From contig PDSZ01000020.1 in assembly GCA_002748705.1 (NCBI GenBank), positions 68,933 through 132,932 on the forward strand: DNA of 64,000 nucleotides, given 5' to 3'. The position numbers and the translations under genes are program-made. This DNA is from Candidatus Fermentibacterota bacterium. GTDB taxonomy: Bacteria > Fermentibacterota > Fermentibacteria > Fermentibacterales > Fermentibacteraceae. The notes beneath the pieces were generated by a model that did not search any database, was not told the origin of the DNA, and worked only from the letters and a program-made list of their open reading frames with translations. The stretch's first letter is position 1; each line of letters begins with the position of its first letter. Shown piece after piece: positions 50,164 to 58,960 of this stretch.

Positions 50164-51270
50164 TCAGGAGCCTCCTGCTGCTTCTTCCATCACTTTCAGC
50201 ATTTTTTTACCTGTATTATCCCAGTTAAAGGTTTTTCCCCACTTCTTGGCGTTTTCAGAGAGTTCAGACCTTACTTCAGGGTTCCTTATAAGCTTCTCCA
50301 GCGCTTCAGCAAGAGCTTTCGGATTCTGGTGGGGAACCAGATAGCCTGTGATACCATTTCTTACAGAGTCTCGAAGCCCATCGGAATCGCTGGCTATAAC
50401 AGGTGTTCCGCAGCAGTTTGCCTCAATGACTGTAAGCCCCCATCCCTCTTTTGCAGATGGGAAGACAGCCACATTGGCCTTTCTGAGCCAGTGGAGCTTT
50501 TCCTCCTGGCTGATGAATCCAGAAAACTCCACGCTTTCCTGAAGGCCCAGTTTGCCTGTGAGGAGTTTGAGATTTCTTGAGTAATCACCTTCACCGATAA
50601 CAGTAAGTTTTACCGGAAGATTCTTTTCGTGAAGAATTTTTACTGCCTGAAGCAGGTGCTGAACCCCTTTGTATTTCTTCAGTCGGCCAAGGAAAATCAG
50701 TCTTTCAGTTTCAACCTTTGCAGAAGGGGCAGGTCTGTAGAAGGAAGTGTCGATACCGCAGGGGATAACCGCAATCCTCTCTTCTTCAATGCCTCTTCTT
50801 ACAAGGTCTTTCTTGGTGCTGTCACTGATTGCCGCAAAACGGCATTTGCCGTAAACAGACGGTATGAATGATTCAAGAAGGTTTACATAGAGAGCTTTCG
50901 GAACAGAAACTTCACGAAAAGCAGTAGTCCCGAAGAGGTGAGGAACTATGGCCAGTACAGGTACGCTGCTCCATCTGGGGGCAAATACAGGTACTTTGCA
51001 AATATCCTCTATGATCAGATCGAAGGAGTTCAGGTTCAGTGACTCACAGTATTTTCTCAGAGTGTAGTTGTATGAGTACCATTTGCCGTGTCTTCTTATC
51101 TCCACTCCGTCTATCTCATCATTATCAGGAAGCCATTCAATAGAGTGTGAAACCTGTGTTACTGAATGCCCTGCGGCAACAGCTCTCTTCAGTATTTCAT
51201 GCAGATGGATTTCTGCTCCGCCTGCCTCAGGGTTCTTCAGGTCGCGCCAGTTCAGTGCAAGTATTTTCAT
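50164..51270 (-). CDS. GT4-family glycosyltransferase
   Basis: 368 aa. N-terminal NWRDLKNPEAGGAEIHLHEI is the acceptor-side glycine loop of GT4 enzymes. FLGRLKKYKGVQHLL and FPSAKEGWGLTVIEANCCGTPVIASDSDGLRDSV (E-x7-E) form the donor site. It overlaps the upstream methyltransferase gene by 4 bases, so the two are coupled, probably in glycan or glycolipid synthesis. Confidence 0.9.
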   Translation of the reverse strand: MKILALNWRDLKNPEAGGAEIHLHEILKRAVAAGHSVTQVSHSIEWLPDNDEIDGVEIRRHGKWYSYNYTLRKYCESLNLNSFDLIIEDICKVPVFAPRWSSVPVLAIVPHLFGTTAFREVSVPKALYVNLLESFIPSVYGKCRFAAISDSTKKDLVRRGIEEERIAVIPCGIDTSFYRPAPSAKVETERLIFLGRLKKYKGVQHLLQAVKILHEKNLPVKLTVIGEGDYSRNLKLLTGKLGLQESVEFSGFISQEEKLHWLRKANVAVFPSAKEGWGLTVIEANCCGTPVIASDSDGLRDSVRNGITGYLVPHQNPKALAEALEKLIRNPEVRSELSENAKKWGKTFNWDNTGKKMLKVMEEAAGGS

Positions 51271-52043
51271 TCAGCAGGTTTCCTTGCGAAAACACCGATG
51301 ATTACACCTGTCAGCTGGCCCAGTCTGGAATCTTCCACCTGTGCCCTTATTCTGCCCCTCAGCCTGTGAACAGGAGGAATAATTACCGGTTTCATAGGAA
51401 GCTTGATACCTGTCTTCATGAGTATTTCCCTCAGTACTCTGTACCCCAGTGACGGGGCGAAATACCTGCTGTATTCTGCCCATGGCTCAAGTCCCCTCTC
51501 AATGAGGTATTTCTTCAGCTCTGCAGAGGAATACTGGGTTTCCCACCCTGCAAACCAGGCATTCAGAGCAATCAGCAGCTTCTTCATAACTGTATAGATG
51601 TGAAAGGTCTGGGGAACATCAACAAGAACGCTGCCCCCGGGTTTTGTAACTCTGGCGCATTCATCTGCCATTCTGTCAGGGTCATGGAAGTGTTCCATTA
51701 CTCCCTGATGAAACACCAGATCAAAAGCGTCAGATTTGAAGGGAAGAGCGTTTGCATCACCACAGACAAGAAGAAGAGTTCTGTCTTTTTGACTGGCAGA
51801 CTCTCTGGCCAGTTTCAGTGCTGCATGGGAGTAATCCAGGGCAACAGGAACAGCTCCAGCCTCTGCCAGAGCAACACTGTCACGGGCTGTAGCAGCACCT
51901 ACCTCAAGTGTCAGCAAACCTGCCGGTTCCATTCTCCTGCAAACCTCTGTACGGATTCTGTCATCATTGTCGTAAATCTCGGAAAGGTTTCTGTCCCTCT
52001 CCCAGAACCTGTCCCAGTGGGATCTTTCTGATATTCTGACCAT
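51267..52043 (-). CDS. SAM-dependent methyltransferase
   Basis: 258 aa, class I. Motif I LLTLEVGAATARDSVALAEAGA is a slightly degenerate glycine loop (E-V-G-A-A-T). ALDYSHAALKLA, CGDANALPFKSDAFDLVFHQGVMEHFHDP and KPGGSVLVDVPQ are typical of UbiE-like enzymes. First of the minus-strand run with the GT4. Probably methylates a sugar or lipid-linked acceptor; inference from context. Confidence 0.85.
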   Translation of the reverse strand: MVRISERSHWDRFWERDRNLSEIYDNDDRIRTEVCRRMEPAGLLTLEVGAATARDSVALAEAGAVPVALDYSHAALKLARESASQKDRTLLLVCGDANALPFKSDAFDLVFHQGVMEHFHDPDRMADECARVTKPGGSVLVDVPQTFHIYTVMKKLLIALNAWFAGWETQYSSAELKKYLIERGLEPWAEYSRYFAPSLGYRVLREILMKTGIKLPMKPVIIPPVHRLRGRIRAQVEDSRLGQLTGVIIGVFARKPAE

Positions 52044-52313
52044 GCAGGTAACCTACAAGATGGATATAAAATTGACCATTCCGAAGAAAAGTAAGGCTTA
52101 CTGTCAGGAAGGCTGATGAAAACAGGCAGAAGGGAGTATCCCCTGCTGGAGTTTTCAGGCCATGAAAAGGGTGGACTATGGCCCTGATCTGCTGCGCACT
52201 TCTTCAGAACCGCAGAGAAGACACTGCAAGGGTCAAGGGAAGACTTGCTTTTTCCTTGCAATGTCACGCTCTCTTTGTTATTTACTGCACAAATGTATTC
52301 AGGGGAAGGTAAG

Positions 52314-52649
52314 ATGAAACCAGTTAAGACAATACTCTCAATATCAGGAATTCTGACAGTTTTCCTCGGTCTGATTTTTCTCATAGGAGGAAGGCCTCTT
52401 GCAGGTGCGGTAATTCTCGGAACCGGCATTATTTTCCTCTTTTTCGGCCTGAAAAAACAGAAAACCAGAGACATCGTAGTGAAGCGGGAGCTTGAGCTTA
52501 CAGGTGATGTAAGGCTTGAAAACCTCAAGTGTCGTCAGTGCGGTGGAACCCTTGCATCTGAGAATACAAGGATTGCCGCTGGAACTGTTTTCATCAGCTG
52601 TCCCTACTGTCACAGCGAGTATCAGCTGGAGGAGGCGCCCAAATGGTAA
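52314..52649 (+). CDS. Small membrane protein with C-terminal zinc ribbon
   Basis: 111 aa from ATG 52314 (AGGGGAAGG upstream). Two hydrophobic segments (about residues 7-25 and 28-46) are followed by a cytoplasmic-looking basic stretch and a zinc ribbon, CRQCGG...CPYCHSEY. Overlaps the next gene by 7 bases. As the first gene of the Cys-tail/radical-SAM cassette it may be a partner or anchor, but the family is not recognised. Confidence 0.7.
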   Translation: MKPVKTILSISGILTVFLGLIFLIGGRPLAGAVILGTGIIFLFFGLKKQKTRDIVVKRELELTGDVRLENLKCRQCGGTLASENTRIAAGTVFISCPYCHSEYQLEEAPKW

Positions 52650-54187
52650 GATGCACAGCTGTTCTCGCTGCAGCGGTCTCTGTTCTTTTCGCCCAGAACT
52701 ATGATTTTTCTGTGCCGGAGTTTAATTGCATCGTTGAGATAAACCGAGACAGATCCCTGAATATTTACTATGACATGGTCTTTGAATGTACCAGTGGTTT
52801 CCACGCTGTGGATATAGTGGATATAGGTTTTCCTTCAGATGATTTCAGCCTGAGCAGTACCGAGGCCTGGATGGATGGTCATCAGATAACAGATATCTAC
52901 CATTCCAGCTACATTGACAATGGCGTAGAAGTTCATCTCGGCGGTTATGCTGTTCATAGCGGTGAAACAGGCAGGTTTTCATTCAAAGGACGGAATGAGA
53001 ACATGGTCTTTCTTGATACGGAAGACGATGACTATGCCTCAATGGAATTTTCTCCCACATGGTTTGACGGGAGTATTCTCAGCGGTAGCAGTGATTTTAC
53101 TCTGAGAATTGTTTTTCCTGAAGGGGCGGAACCTTCAGCTGTCAGGTATCACGAAGTGCCGTTTACCTTTTCCAGTGTGGACAAGGCAGGAAGGGTGGTC
53201 TATGAGTGGCACGAAACAAGGAGAGTCGATTCACCGTTTCAGGCAGGTGTTTCATTCCCTGATGATCTTGTAGAAGGGCCTCTTACAGAAAGGCCCAAAG
53301 AGCCATGGATATCCAGAGAAGCCCTCTTTGCAGTTGGAGTCTTCGGCCTGGTCGTTCTGTTTTTTGTTTCCATTATCGTAAGGCTGATAAAGTTCGTTGT
53401 CTCCGCAGGAAAACGGCGTGAGCAGTATCTGCCCCCTAAACTCGGGCTTGAGGGTTCAGGTGTAAGACGGGGTCTTACTGCGCCTATGGCAGCCCTTCTC
53501 ATGGAGGAGAAACTGGACAGAGTTTTTCTTCTCATTGTATTTGGAATGCTGAAAAAGGGTGTTCTTCAGCTTGACGGAAAAGTTCTGAAGAAAACAGGTG
53601 TAACAGAAGGGCTTCGGCCTTATGAAAAGGCTCTTCTCGCTCACATCCCTCTTGAAGGAAGGGCAAAGCCTTTACCTGCTTCAGAGATTAAAGAGCTGTT
53701 CACTGAAATGATAAAGCAGCTGGGAAAGAAGATGAGGGACTACTCCCTGAAAGAGACCAGAGAGTACTACAGAAGCATCATAGACAATGCCTGGAAGATG
53801 GCCTCATCAGATATGTCAGCAGAGAGAGCTGGTGATATGCTTCGGGACAGGTTCCAGTGGATGCTTGCAGACAACAGCTTTGACAAGCGCATCAGCGGTT
53901 TTTCCGAAAGGCAGAATGTGATTGTTCCAACCTGTATGTACAGCTGCATTGCAGGTAGTATCAATGGCAGCGGTTCCGGAGGAATGGGTCTTTCTGAGGC
54001 CTGTTCTCAAGTTGCAGGAGCACTGGAGGGAGCAGCGAAACACACAGTAAGCGGTATAACTTCTCTTTCAAGAAGCGTTACTTCTGTTACCAATCCGGTT
54101 CCTGTTTCCAGTTACAGCAGTTCAGGAAGCAGCTGCGCGTGTGCATGTGCCGGATGCGCATGTGCCTGTGCAGGGGGAGGAAGATAG
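52643..54187 (+). CDS. DUF2207-like membrane protein with (CACACAG)2-GGR tail
   Basis: 514 aa. Signal peptide, then an extracytoplasmic beta-domain (about residues 20-220), one or two transmembrane helices (about 228-256, AVGVFGLVVLFFVSIIV), and a cytoplasmic domain with the DUF2207-type MAALLMEEKLDRVFLLIVFGMLKKGVL. The last 17 residues are C-A-C-A-C-A-G twice, then GGR, after a Ser/Gly linker. Six cysteines at 498-509 are evenly spaced. The two repeat copies differ at four third-codon positions and nowhere in protein, so the tail is selected as protein. The radical-SAM gene starts two bases after the stop. Function unknown; proposed modification substrate. Confidence 0.8.
   Translation: MVRCTAVLAAAVSVLFAQNYDFSVPEFNCIVEINRDRSLNIYYDMVFECTSGFHAVDIVDIGFPSDDFSLSSTEAWMDGHQITDIYHSSYIDNGVEVHLGGYAVHSGETGRFSFKGRNENMVFLDTEDDDYASMEFSPTWFDGSILSGSSDFTLRIVFPEGAEPSAVRYHEVPFTFSSVDKAGRVVYEWHETRRVDSPFQAGVSFPDDLVEGPLTERPKEPWISREALFAVGVFGLVVLFFVSIIVRLIKFVVSAGKRREQYLPPKLGLEGSGVRRGLTAPMAALLMEEKLDRVFLLIVFGMLKKGVLQLDGKVLKKTGVTEGLRPYEKALLAHIPLEGRAKPLPASEIKELFTEMIKQLGKKMRDYSLKETREYYRSIIDNAWKMASSDMSAERAGDMLRDRFQWMLADNSFDKRISGFSERQNVIVPTCMYSCIAGSINGSGSGGMGLSEACSQVAGALEGAAKHTVSGITSLSRSVTSVTNPVPVSSYSSSGSSCACACAGCACACAGGGR
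54134..54175 (+). repeat. Tandem CACACAG-coding repeat (2 x 21 bases)
   Basis: Two 21-base units encode identical heptapeptides, but differ at four wobble positions (GCG/GCA, GCA/GCC, GCC/GCA, GGA/GGG). This is older than a recent slippage duplication and shows purifying selection on the Cys-Ala pattern. Confidence 0.85.
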
Positions 54188-54188
54188 C

Positions 54189-55508
54189 ATGTTCAGGAAC
54201 CTGAAGGAGGCAGGCAGGAGAATTGCTGCAAAGGGGCTGCACCATTTCCGCACTGATAATCACAGAATACACTTGAGAACCGAGGAAGACGGCAGCGGTC
54301 TGCTCACTATTGATGCTTCCCGTGTTATTCACCTTAATCCTGTTGCCGCAGACATGACATGGCTCATACTCTCAGGCGCTCAGGAGAAGGAAAGTATCTC
54401 CGCTATAAGAAAACGGTACAGTGTTAAGAAAAAACAGGCAGCTTCTGATCTTGCCGGTTTCAGAAAAATTCTTGAAGGTATTCTGGCAGGAGGCGGCTCA
54501 GAGCCTGTTTCATATGTGAACATGGATGTTACAGAACCGTTTCAGAGGGATGTTTCAGCTCCATACAGAATGGATATTGCTCTCACATACAGGTGCAATG
54601 TGAGTTGCGGTCACTGTTACAACCAGACAAGAGAGAAGAAAGAACTCAGCACAGGGGAATGGAAGAAAGCCCTCACCAGAATCCGTAATCTTGGAATACC
54701 CCATGTAATTTTCACCGGAGGCGAGGCAACCCTGAGAGAAGACCTTGCAGAACTCATTGACCACTCAGAAACACTGGGGCTTGTAACAGGCCTTCTCACC
54801 AACGGTGTGAAGCTGGCAGACACTGATTATCTGAAGAAGCTTATGGAAGCCGGTCTGGACCATGTTCAGATAACCCTTGAATCATCCGATGAGGCCATTC
54901 ACAATGCCATGACCCAATCAGATTCTTTCTCGAAAACTGTTCAGGGCATAAGGAATTGCGTCAGCGCTGGTATACACACCATCACCAATACCACTATCAC
55001 AAAGAAGAACGCCGATGGAATGGTGAATACAATAAGGTTCGCTCATGAGCTGGGGCTGAACGCTGTGGCATCCAACGCAGTGATACAAAGCGGCAAGGCT
55101 CTGGAAGGTGACTTTGCTATTCCTGTGGAAAAGCTTGAGACGGTGATGCTCTCCATGGAGGAAGAGCTGGACAGACTGGGAATGCGTTTTATCTGGTATT
55201 CTCCAACTCGATACTGTGCCTTTAATCCCCTTGAATTTGATCTGGGGGAGAAGAGATGCACTGCAGGAGAGTACAACCTCTGCATAGAACCGGACGGCGA
55301 GGTACTCCCCTGTCAGAGCTGGTATGAATCCGCAGGCAACTTCCTCACGGATAACTGGGAAGACATATGGAACGGTGAGTTGCTGAAAGGGGCAAGGGAG
55401 AGAACCTGGGTTGATGACACCTGCGGTGAATGTGTTCATTTGACCCTCTGCGGAGGAGGATGTCCCCTTGAGAATAAGAACGGCGAACCATGCAGGGACT
55501 CAACCTGA
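54189..55508 (+). CDS. PqqD-like / radical SAM / SPASM maturase
   Basis: 439 aa from ATG 54189 (GGAGG 8 bases upstream). Residues ~35-100 resemble the PqqD/RiPP-recognition element (VIHLNPVAADMTWLILSG, then IRKRYSVKKKQAASDL). The radical SAM CxxxCxxC cluster is CNVSCGHC (136, 140, 143) with TGGEATLREDL. The C-terminal SPASM region has Cys 357, 365, 375, 412, 415, 421, 425 and 435 (CGECVHLTLCGGGC), enough for two auxiliary 4Fe-4S clusters. Such enzymes make thioether, C-C or epimerised bonds on peptides. Its neighbour's Cys-rich tail is the obvious candidate substrate. Confidence 0.9.
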   Translation: MFRNLKEAGRRIAAKGLHHFRTDNHRIHLRTEEDGSGLLTIDASRVIHLNPVAADMTWLILSGAQEKESISAIRKRYSVKKKQAASDLAGFRKILEGILAGGGSEPVSYVNMDVTEPFQRDVSAPYRMDIALTYRCNVSCGHCYNQTREKKELSTGEWKKALTRIRNLGIPHVIFTGGEATLREDLAELIDHSETLGLVTGLLTNGVKLADTDYLKKLMEAGLDHVQITLESSDEAIHNAMTQSDSFSKTVQGIRNCVSAGIHTITNTTITKKNADGMVNTIRFAHELGLNAVASNAVIQSGKALEGDFAIPVEKLETVMLSMEEELDRLGMRFIWYSPTRYCAFNPLEFDLGEKRCTAGEYNLCIEPDGEVLPCQSWYESAGNFLTDNWEDIWNGELLKGARERTWVDDTCGECVHLTLCGGGCPLENKNGEPCRDST

Positions 55509-56127
55509 CAGGGAACAGCTGAGAAGGATCTACGCAAGACAGTTCAGGGAGACAGCTCAGCTCAGAAGGCATGTGCTCTCCCTTCTTCCCCTGCACCACG
55601 CTCAAACTGTCTTTGAGCCCGGCTGCGGTTCAGGGCTCCTGGGCCGACAACTGAAAACCCTCACAGATGCTTCCTACACAGGAATGGACATAGACGGAGA
55701 TATTCTTCCTGAAGAAGACGGGTTTGAACAGGGTGATGCTGTGAAGCGGCCTCTCTCTGCCAGCATCTGCATCAGTTCTTTCTTCTTTTCCAGCGTGAAG
55801 GATCCTGTGAGATGGCTGAAGAAGGCAAGAACAAACCTGTTCGCAGTGGTGGCGGAGTATGATTACCAGGCGGTTACAGAAGAGCCTGACGCGGGAATAA
55901 TAACAAGGCTCAGAGATTCAATGGGGCTGCATACATGTCATGGAGGAAGGCTTGACTCATATTTTCTTAAAGCGGGATTTCAGAAGCTTCACGGCGGAAC
56001 TGTAACAGGTATTCCATGTGAGCCGGACATGGACTTTCTGCATATGCATCTGAAAGACCTGCCGGAAAAGCTTCCCCTGATGGTCTGGCCTGTTGTATGG
56101 GGTATATGGAAGAAGAATCGGAGGTAG
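55468..56127 (+). CDS. SAM-dependent methyltransferase of radical-SAM cassette
   Basis: 219 aa. TTG start, with GGAGGAGGA 7 bases upstream inside the radical-SAM gene; overlaps it by 41 bases. Motif I is VFEPGCGSGLLGRQL, with YTGMDIDGDIL after it; C-terminal motifs are divergent. Tight overlap suggests stoichiometric expression with the maturase and a role on the same substrate, by inference. Confidence 0.75.
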   Translation: MRIRTANHAGTQPDREQLRRIYARQFRETAQLRRHVLSLLPLHHAQTVFEPGCGSGLLGRQLKTLTDASYTGMDIDGDILPEEDGFEQGDAVKRPLSASICISSFFFSSVKDPVRWLKKARTNLFAVVAEYDYQAVTEEPDAGIITRLRDSMGLHTCHGGRLDSYFLKAGFQKLHGGTVTGIPCEPDMDFLHMHLKDLPEKLPLMVWPVVWGIWKKNRR

Positions 56128-56197
56128 GCAGCTCCACTTCAGACAGATTGCAATGGGAAAACAGAACAGTTTTCAGCTCAATTCCTTATCGGGCTTC

Positions 56198-56340
56198 TAA
56201 CTTAACCATATAACAAAGCCTCCGATGCAGATGGCGCATCTTCATCAGAATCAGCTCAAATTCCATTTGCAGACCACTATCACCTTCCGAACAGGTTACT
56301 TATAAAAGATGCAGAAACGGTGAAGGCAGGCCGGGGCGCT
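56198..56340. repeat. 143-base direct repeat, copy 1
   Basis: Nearly identical (about 8 differences) and same orientation as 57169-57311. It lies 42 bases beyond the 3' end of the minus-strand lipoprotein gene. Contains GCCTCCGATGCAGATGGCGC and ends GGCCGGGGCGCT. No terminal inverted repeats of an IS are seen. The rest of 56128-56382 has no gene. Confidence 0.85.
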
Positions 56341-56348
56341 GATTATTG

Positions 56349-56375
56349 AAAAAGCCCCCTGATGAAGGTGGCTTA
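56349..56375 (-). terminator. Terminator of minus-strand lipoprotein gene
   Basis: On the minus strand AAGCC(A)CC and GG(G)GGCTT form a stem around TTCATCA, followed by TTTTTC. Sits just after the stop of the 56383-57144 gene. Confidence 0.7.
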
Positions 56376-56382
56376 AAAAGGG

Positions 56383-57144
56383 TTAGAAGAGGAATGTATT
56401 GAAAAGCCTGAGCCTTTCAATGGCCTGGTACTGGGTTGAATTGATTACCACAGAGTTGGTTGATACAGTGTCTACCCAGAATGAGGCATAATGTCCGTCT
56501 TCAAGCTGAACAAAAAATATGCTGCCCTCCTGGGGAGCAGCAGAATTCTTCCAGTCACTGCTTTCAGGAGCCGGAGCAACGCAGCCGCCTCCCGGGGCAA
56601 GCATGGAGCTTGTGCCTCCAGGGTGGCTGGACGGATCAAAGTTGCCCCTGTAAAAGAGTATGGTGTCTCCTTCTTTGTCGATATACAGATCCTGTGCGAA
56701 TGAATCATCTGCAGAGCTTCCAAACGCAGTGTGGCTTTCATTGAATGAGAGGCCGTCAGCGGCACCAATCACAAGTGTATCGGAAAGGAGGTGAACTTCC
56801 GATCTGTTGTCTGCCTTGTTAGAGAGATTCTCTGACAGATCTAATCCTTTCATTGCTTCCACACAGTAGTAGCCGGTTTTTTCTGCTATGTGCTGAAGTG
56901 TGTTTTCCTCTACTTGCGCAATGATCTCCCAGTTGCCGGGATCTGTAGGGGCATACCACACCCTGTAGCCATCAACCTGAACACTTACCGGATCCCAGGT
57001 CACAACAACAGTATCTCCTTTGCACTGGTCCTCTTGAATCCTGCAGTTTGTAACAGTCGGTAAGGTTCCTCCAGGAGAGGACGGATCATCAGAGCATGCT
57101 CCGAAAAGGAGAAATACAGCAAATGTCGCAATGACTTTTTTCAT
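56383..57144 (-). CDS. Lipoprotein with Fn3-like domain, flanked by direct repeats
   Basis: 253 aa from ATG 57144 (AAAAAGG just upstream; a longer frame runs into the repeat and is rejected). Lipobox LLFGAC. Residues ~35-110 look like a fibronectin-III or Ig-like strand pattern (VVVTWDPVSVQVDGYRVWYAP, then TGYYCVEAMKG). The C-terminal half is unrecognised. It is the only minus-strand gene in a plus-strand region and is bracketed by the two 143-base repeats, suggesting it moved or was duplicated as a unit. Confidence 0.75.
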   Translation of the reverse strand: MKKVIATFAVFLLFGACSDDPSSPGGTLPTVTNCRIQEDQCKGDTVVVTWDPVSVQVDGYRVWYAPTDPGNWEIIAQVEENTLQHIAEKTGYYCVEAMKGLDLSENLSNKADNRSEVHLLSDTLVIGAADGLSFNESHTAFGSSADDSFAQDLYIDKEGDTILFYRGNFDPSSHPGGTSSMLAPGGGCVAPAPESSDWKNSAAPQEGSIFFVQLEDGHYASFWVDTVSTNSVVINSTQYQAIERLRLFNTFLF

Positions 57145-57168
57145 GTTACCTTTTTCCCTTCTTCCAGG

Positions 57169-57311
57169 TAACTTAACCATATTACAAAGCCTCCGATGCA
57201 GATGGCGCATCTTCATCGGAATCAGCTCGAATTCCATTTGCAGACCACTATCACCCTTCGAACAGGTTACTTATAGAAGCTGCAGGAACGGTGAAGGCAG
57301 GCCGGGGCGCT
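57169..57311. repeat. 143-base direct repeat, copy 2
   Basis: Second copy of the repeat at 56198-56340, 24 bases upstream of the lipoprotein start, so it probably includes that gene's promoter. Both copies start TAACTTAACCATA and end GGCCGGGGCGCT; flanking bases differ, which fixes the boundaries. Confidence 0.85.
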
Positions 57312-57428
57312 AATATACAAATCCATGTCTGCCGGTGGAATGATAAAGGGAATGGACGGAAGCTCGTTTCAGAGATGTTTTTGTTTATGATTATGTATGC
57401 CTCAGGGTACTCTCAGGAAGGTGGCTAA

Positions 57429-58949
57429 ATGGAATCCGTACCTGTTCCTCCCCGCATTTTCGTGTTTCTCACAGGTGCGTCGGTAATGGCCACGGAGATG
57501 TGCGCCTCCCGTTTTATAGCCCCCTGGTTCGGCAGCTCAATGATTGTCTGGTCAGTGCTTATATCAGTTGTCATGGCAGCCATGTCCCTGGGATACTGGT
57601 ACGGCGGAAGGCTTGCAGACAGGAAGCCCCGGTGGGACATACTCTATATGCTGCCTGTTATTACAGGGGTGTTCATTTCTCTTATTCCCTTTGCAGGCAG
57701 AATGATTTTTTCAGGGCTTTCAGCAGGAATAAGAGGAACTCCTGTGAACATCATAGTTCTTTCTCTGGCTGGAATCCTTATAGTTTTTGTTCCTCCTGTA
57801 TTCGTTCTTGCCATGGTGAGTCCTTTCACGGTGAAGCTTCTTGCAAAGGCTGAAAACACCGGAAGAACCGCAGGCTCCCTCTATGCTGTATCCACACTTG
57901 GTTCAATTGCCGGCACTCTTCTGCCCTCTCTTGTAACCATTCCTCTTCTTGGCACAAAGGAAACCATGTTCCTCTCTTCTGCAATACTTATTCTTCTTGG
58001 AAGCTCAGGGCTTCAAGGAAAGAAAAAGCTTGCCATTCTGTCCGTTCTCCTGCCTCTTACCGGCTGGCTCATTTCAGGCCATGCAGTGAAGCCTGGAGTG
58101 AATGTGGCCCATGAGGAGGAGAGTATTTATCAGTACCTTCAGGTACAGCGGCTGGAAAACGGTTCAACCCGCCTTGTGGTCAATGAGGGCGGCGCAATGC
58201 AATCCATTGCCAGAGAGAATGACAGGCTCAATCCGGCCTCAACTTATTACGAGAGCTATCTTATGCTGCCCTACATGCTGGAGAAGCCTGATTCAGCAAG
58301 GGTTCTGGTGATAGGTGCAGGTGCAGGAACCATTCCCCACTGGCTTGCTGTTCATGTGCGACCTGCTCTCAACGGGCTTGAAATAGATGCAGTTGAGATA
58401 GACAGAAGGGCAACTGAGCTTGGGTATGAATGGTTCGGTTCCGCTCCTGAAGATGCGGAGGTTTTCACAGCCGACGGCAGAATGTACCTCTCAGCAACTG
58501 AAGAAAAGTATGATGTGATTATTACCGACACCTACAGCAATCAGGTCTACATTCCCTTTCACATGACCACCGAAGAGTATTTCAGCCAGGTAAGGAATCA
58601 TCTGAATCCTGGAGGAATCCTTGCTGTGAATGTGAACGGCCTGAATGAGAATTCGGAGCTGGTTCAGTCAATGGGCAGAACAGTTGGTTCTGTTTTTTCC
58701 AACAGTTACATCTTTCAGCCGGGGGGTGCCTGGAACTTCATGATAATGGCTTCCGACACACCTCTTACTGCCCCTCCGGCAGACTCCTTCCCCAGTTGGA
58801 ACCCGGTTCTGGAACACACCGCTTTCCTTATGGAAAGGGACTTTAAACCCTTCAATGCAGAATCAGGTATGCTTCTGACTGACAACAGAGCCCCTGTGGA
58901 GTTCATGACCGATCAGATGATATTAGGTGAAGTTACCGGTTACAACTGA
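57429..58949 (+). CDS. Membrane-fused spermidine-synthase-like protein
   Basis: 506 aa. Residues ~1-215 hold about seven transmembrane helices of the fused-MFS/spermine-synthase type (GASVMATEMCASRFIAPWFGSS is the typical first helix). ~215-506 is a spermidine-synthase-like Rossmann domain: VLVIGAGAGTIPHWL, VEIDRRATELG, FTADGRMYLSATEEKYDVIITDTYSN. In spermidine synthases the G-G-G/DGD motif and Asp hold decarboxylated SAM. Here G-A-G-A-G and a polyamine role are uncertain. 11 bases before the next gene. Confidence 0.88.
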   Translation: MESVPVPPRIFVFLTGASVMATEMCASRFIAPWFGSSMIVWSVLISVVMAAMSLGYWYGGRLADRKPRWDILYMLPVITGVFISLIPFAGRMIFSGLSAGIRGTPVNIIVLSLAGILIVFVPPVFVLAMVSPFTVKLLAKAENTGRTAGSLYAVSTLGSIAGTLLPSLVTIPLLGTKETMFLSSAILILLGSSGLQGKKKLAILSVLLPLTGWLISGHAVKPGVNVAHEEESIYQYLQVQRLENGSTRLVVNEGGAMQSIARENDRLNPASTYYESYLMLPYMLEKPDSARVLVIGAGAGTIPHWLAVHVRPALNGLEIDAVEIDRRATELGYEWFGSAPEDAEVFTADGRMYLSATEEKYDVIITDTYSNQVYIPFHMTTEEYFSQVRNHLNPGGILAVNVNGLNENSELVQSMGRTVGSVFSNSYIFQPGGAWNFMIMASDTPLTAPPADSFPSWNPVLEHTAFLMERDFKPFNAESGMLLTDNRAPVEFMTDQMILGEVTGYN

Positions 58950-58960
58950 GAGGAGTATCA

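Noticed and set aside
56383..57237. Extended lipoprotein ORF reading into the 143-base repeat
   Set aside because: The lipoprotein signal begins at 57144; the extension is repeat sequence with no signal-peptide logic.
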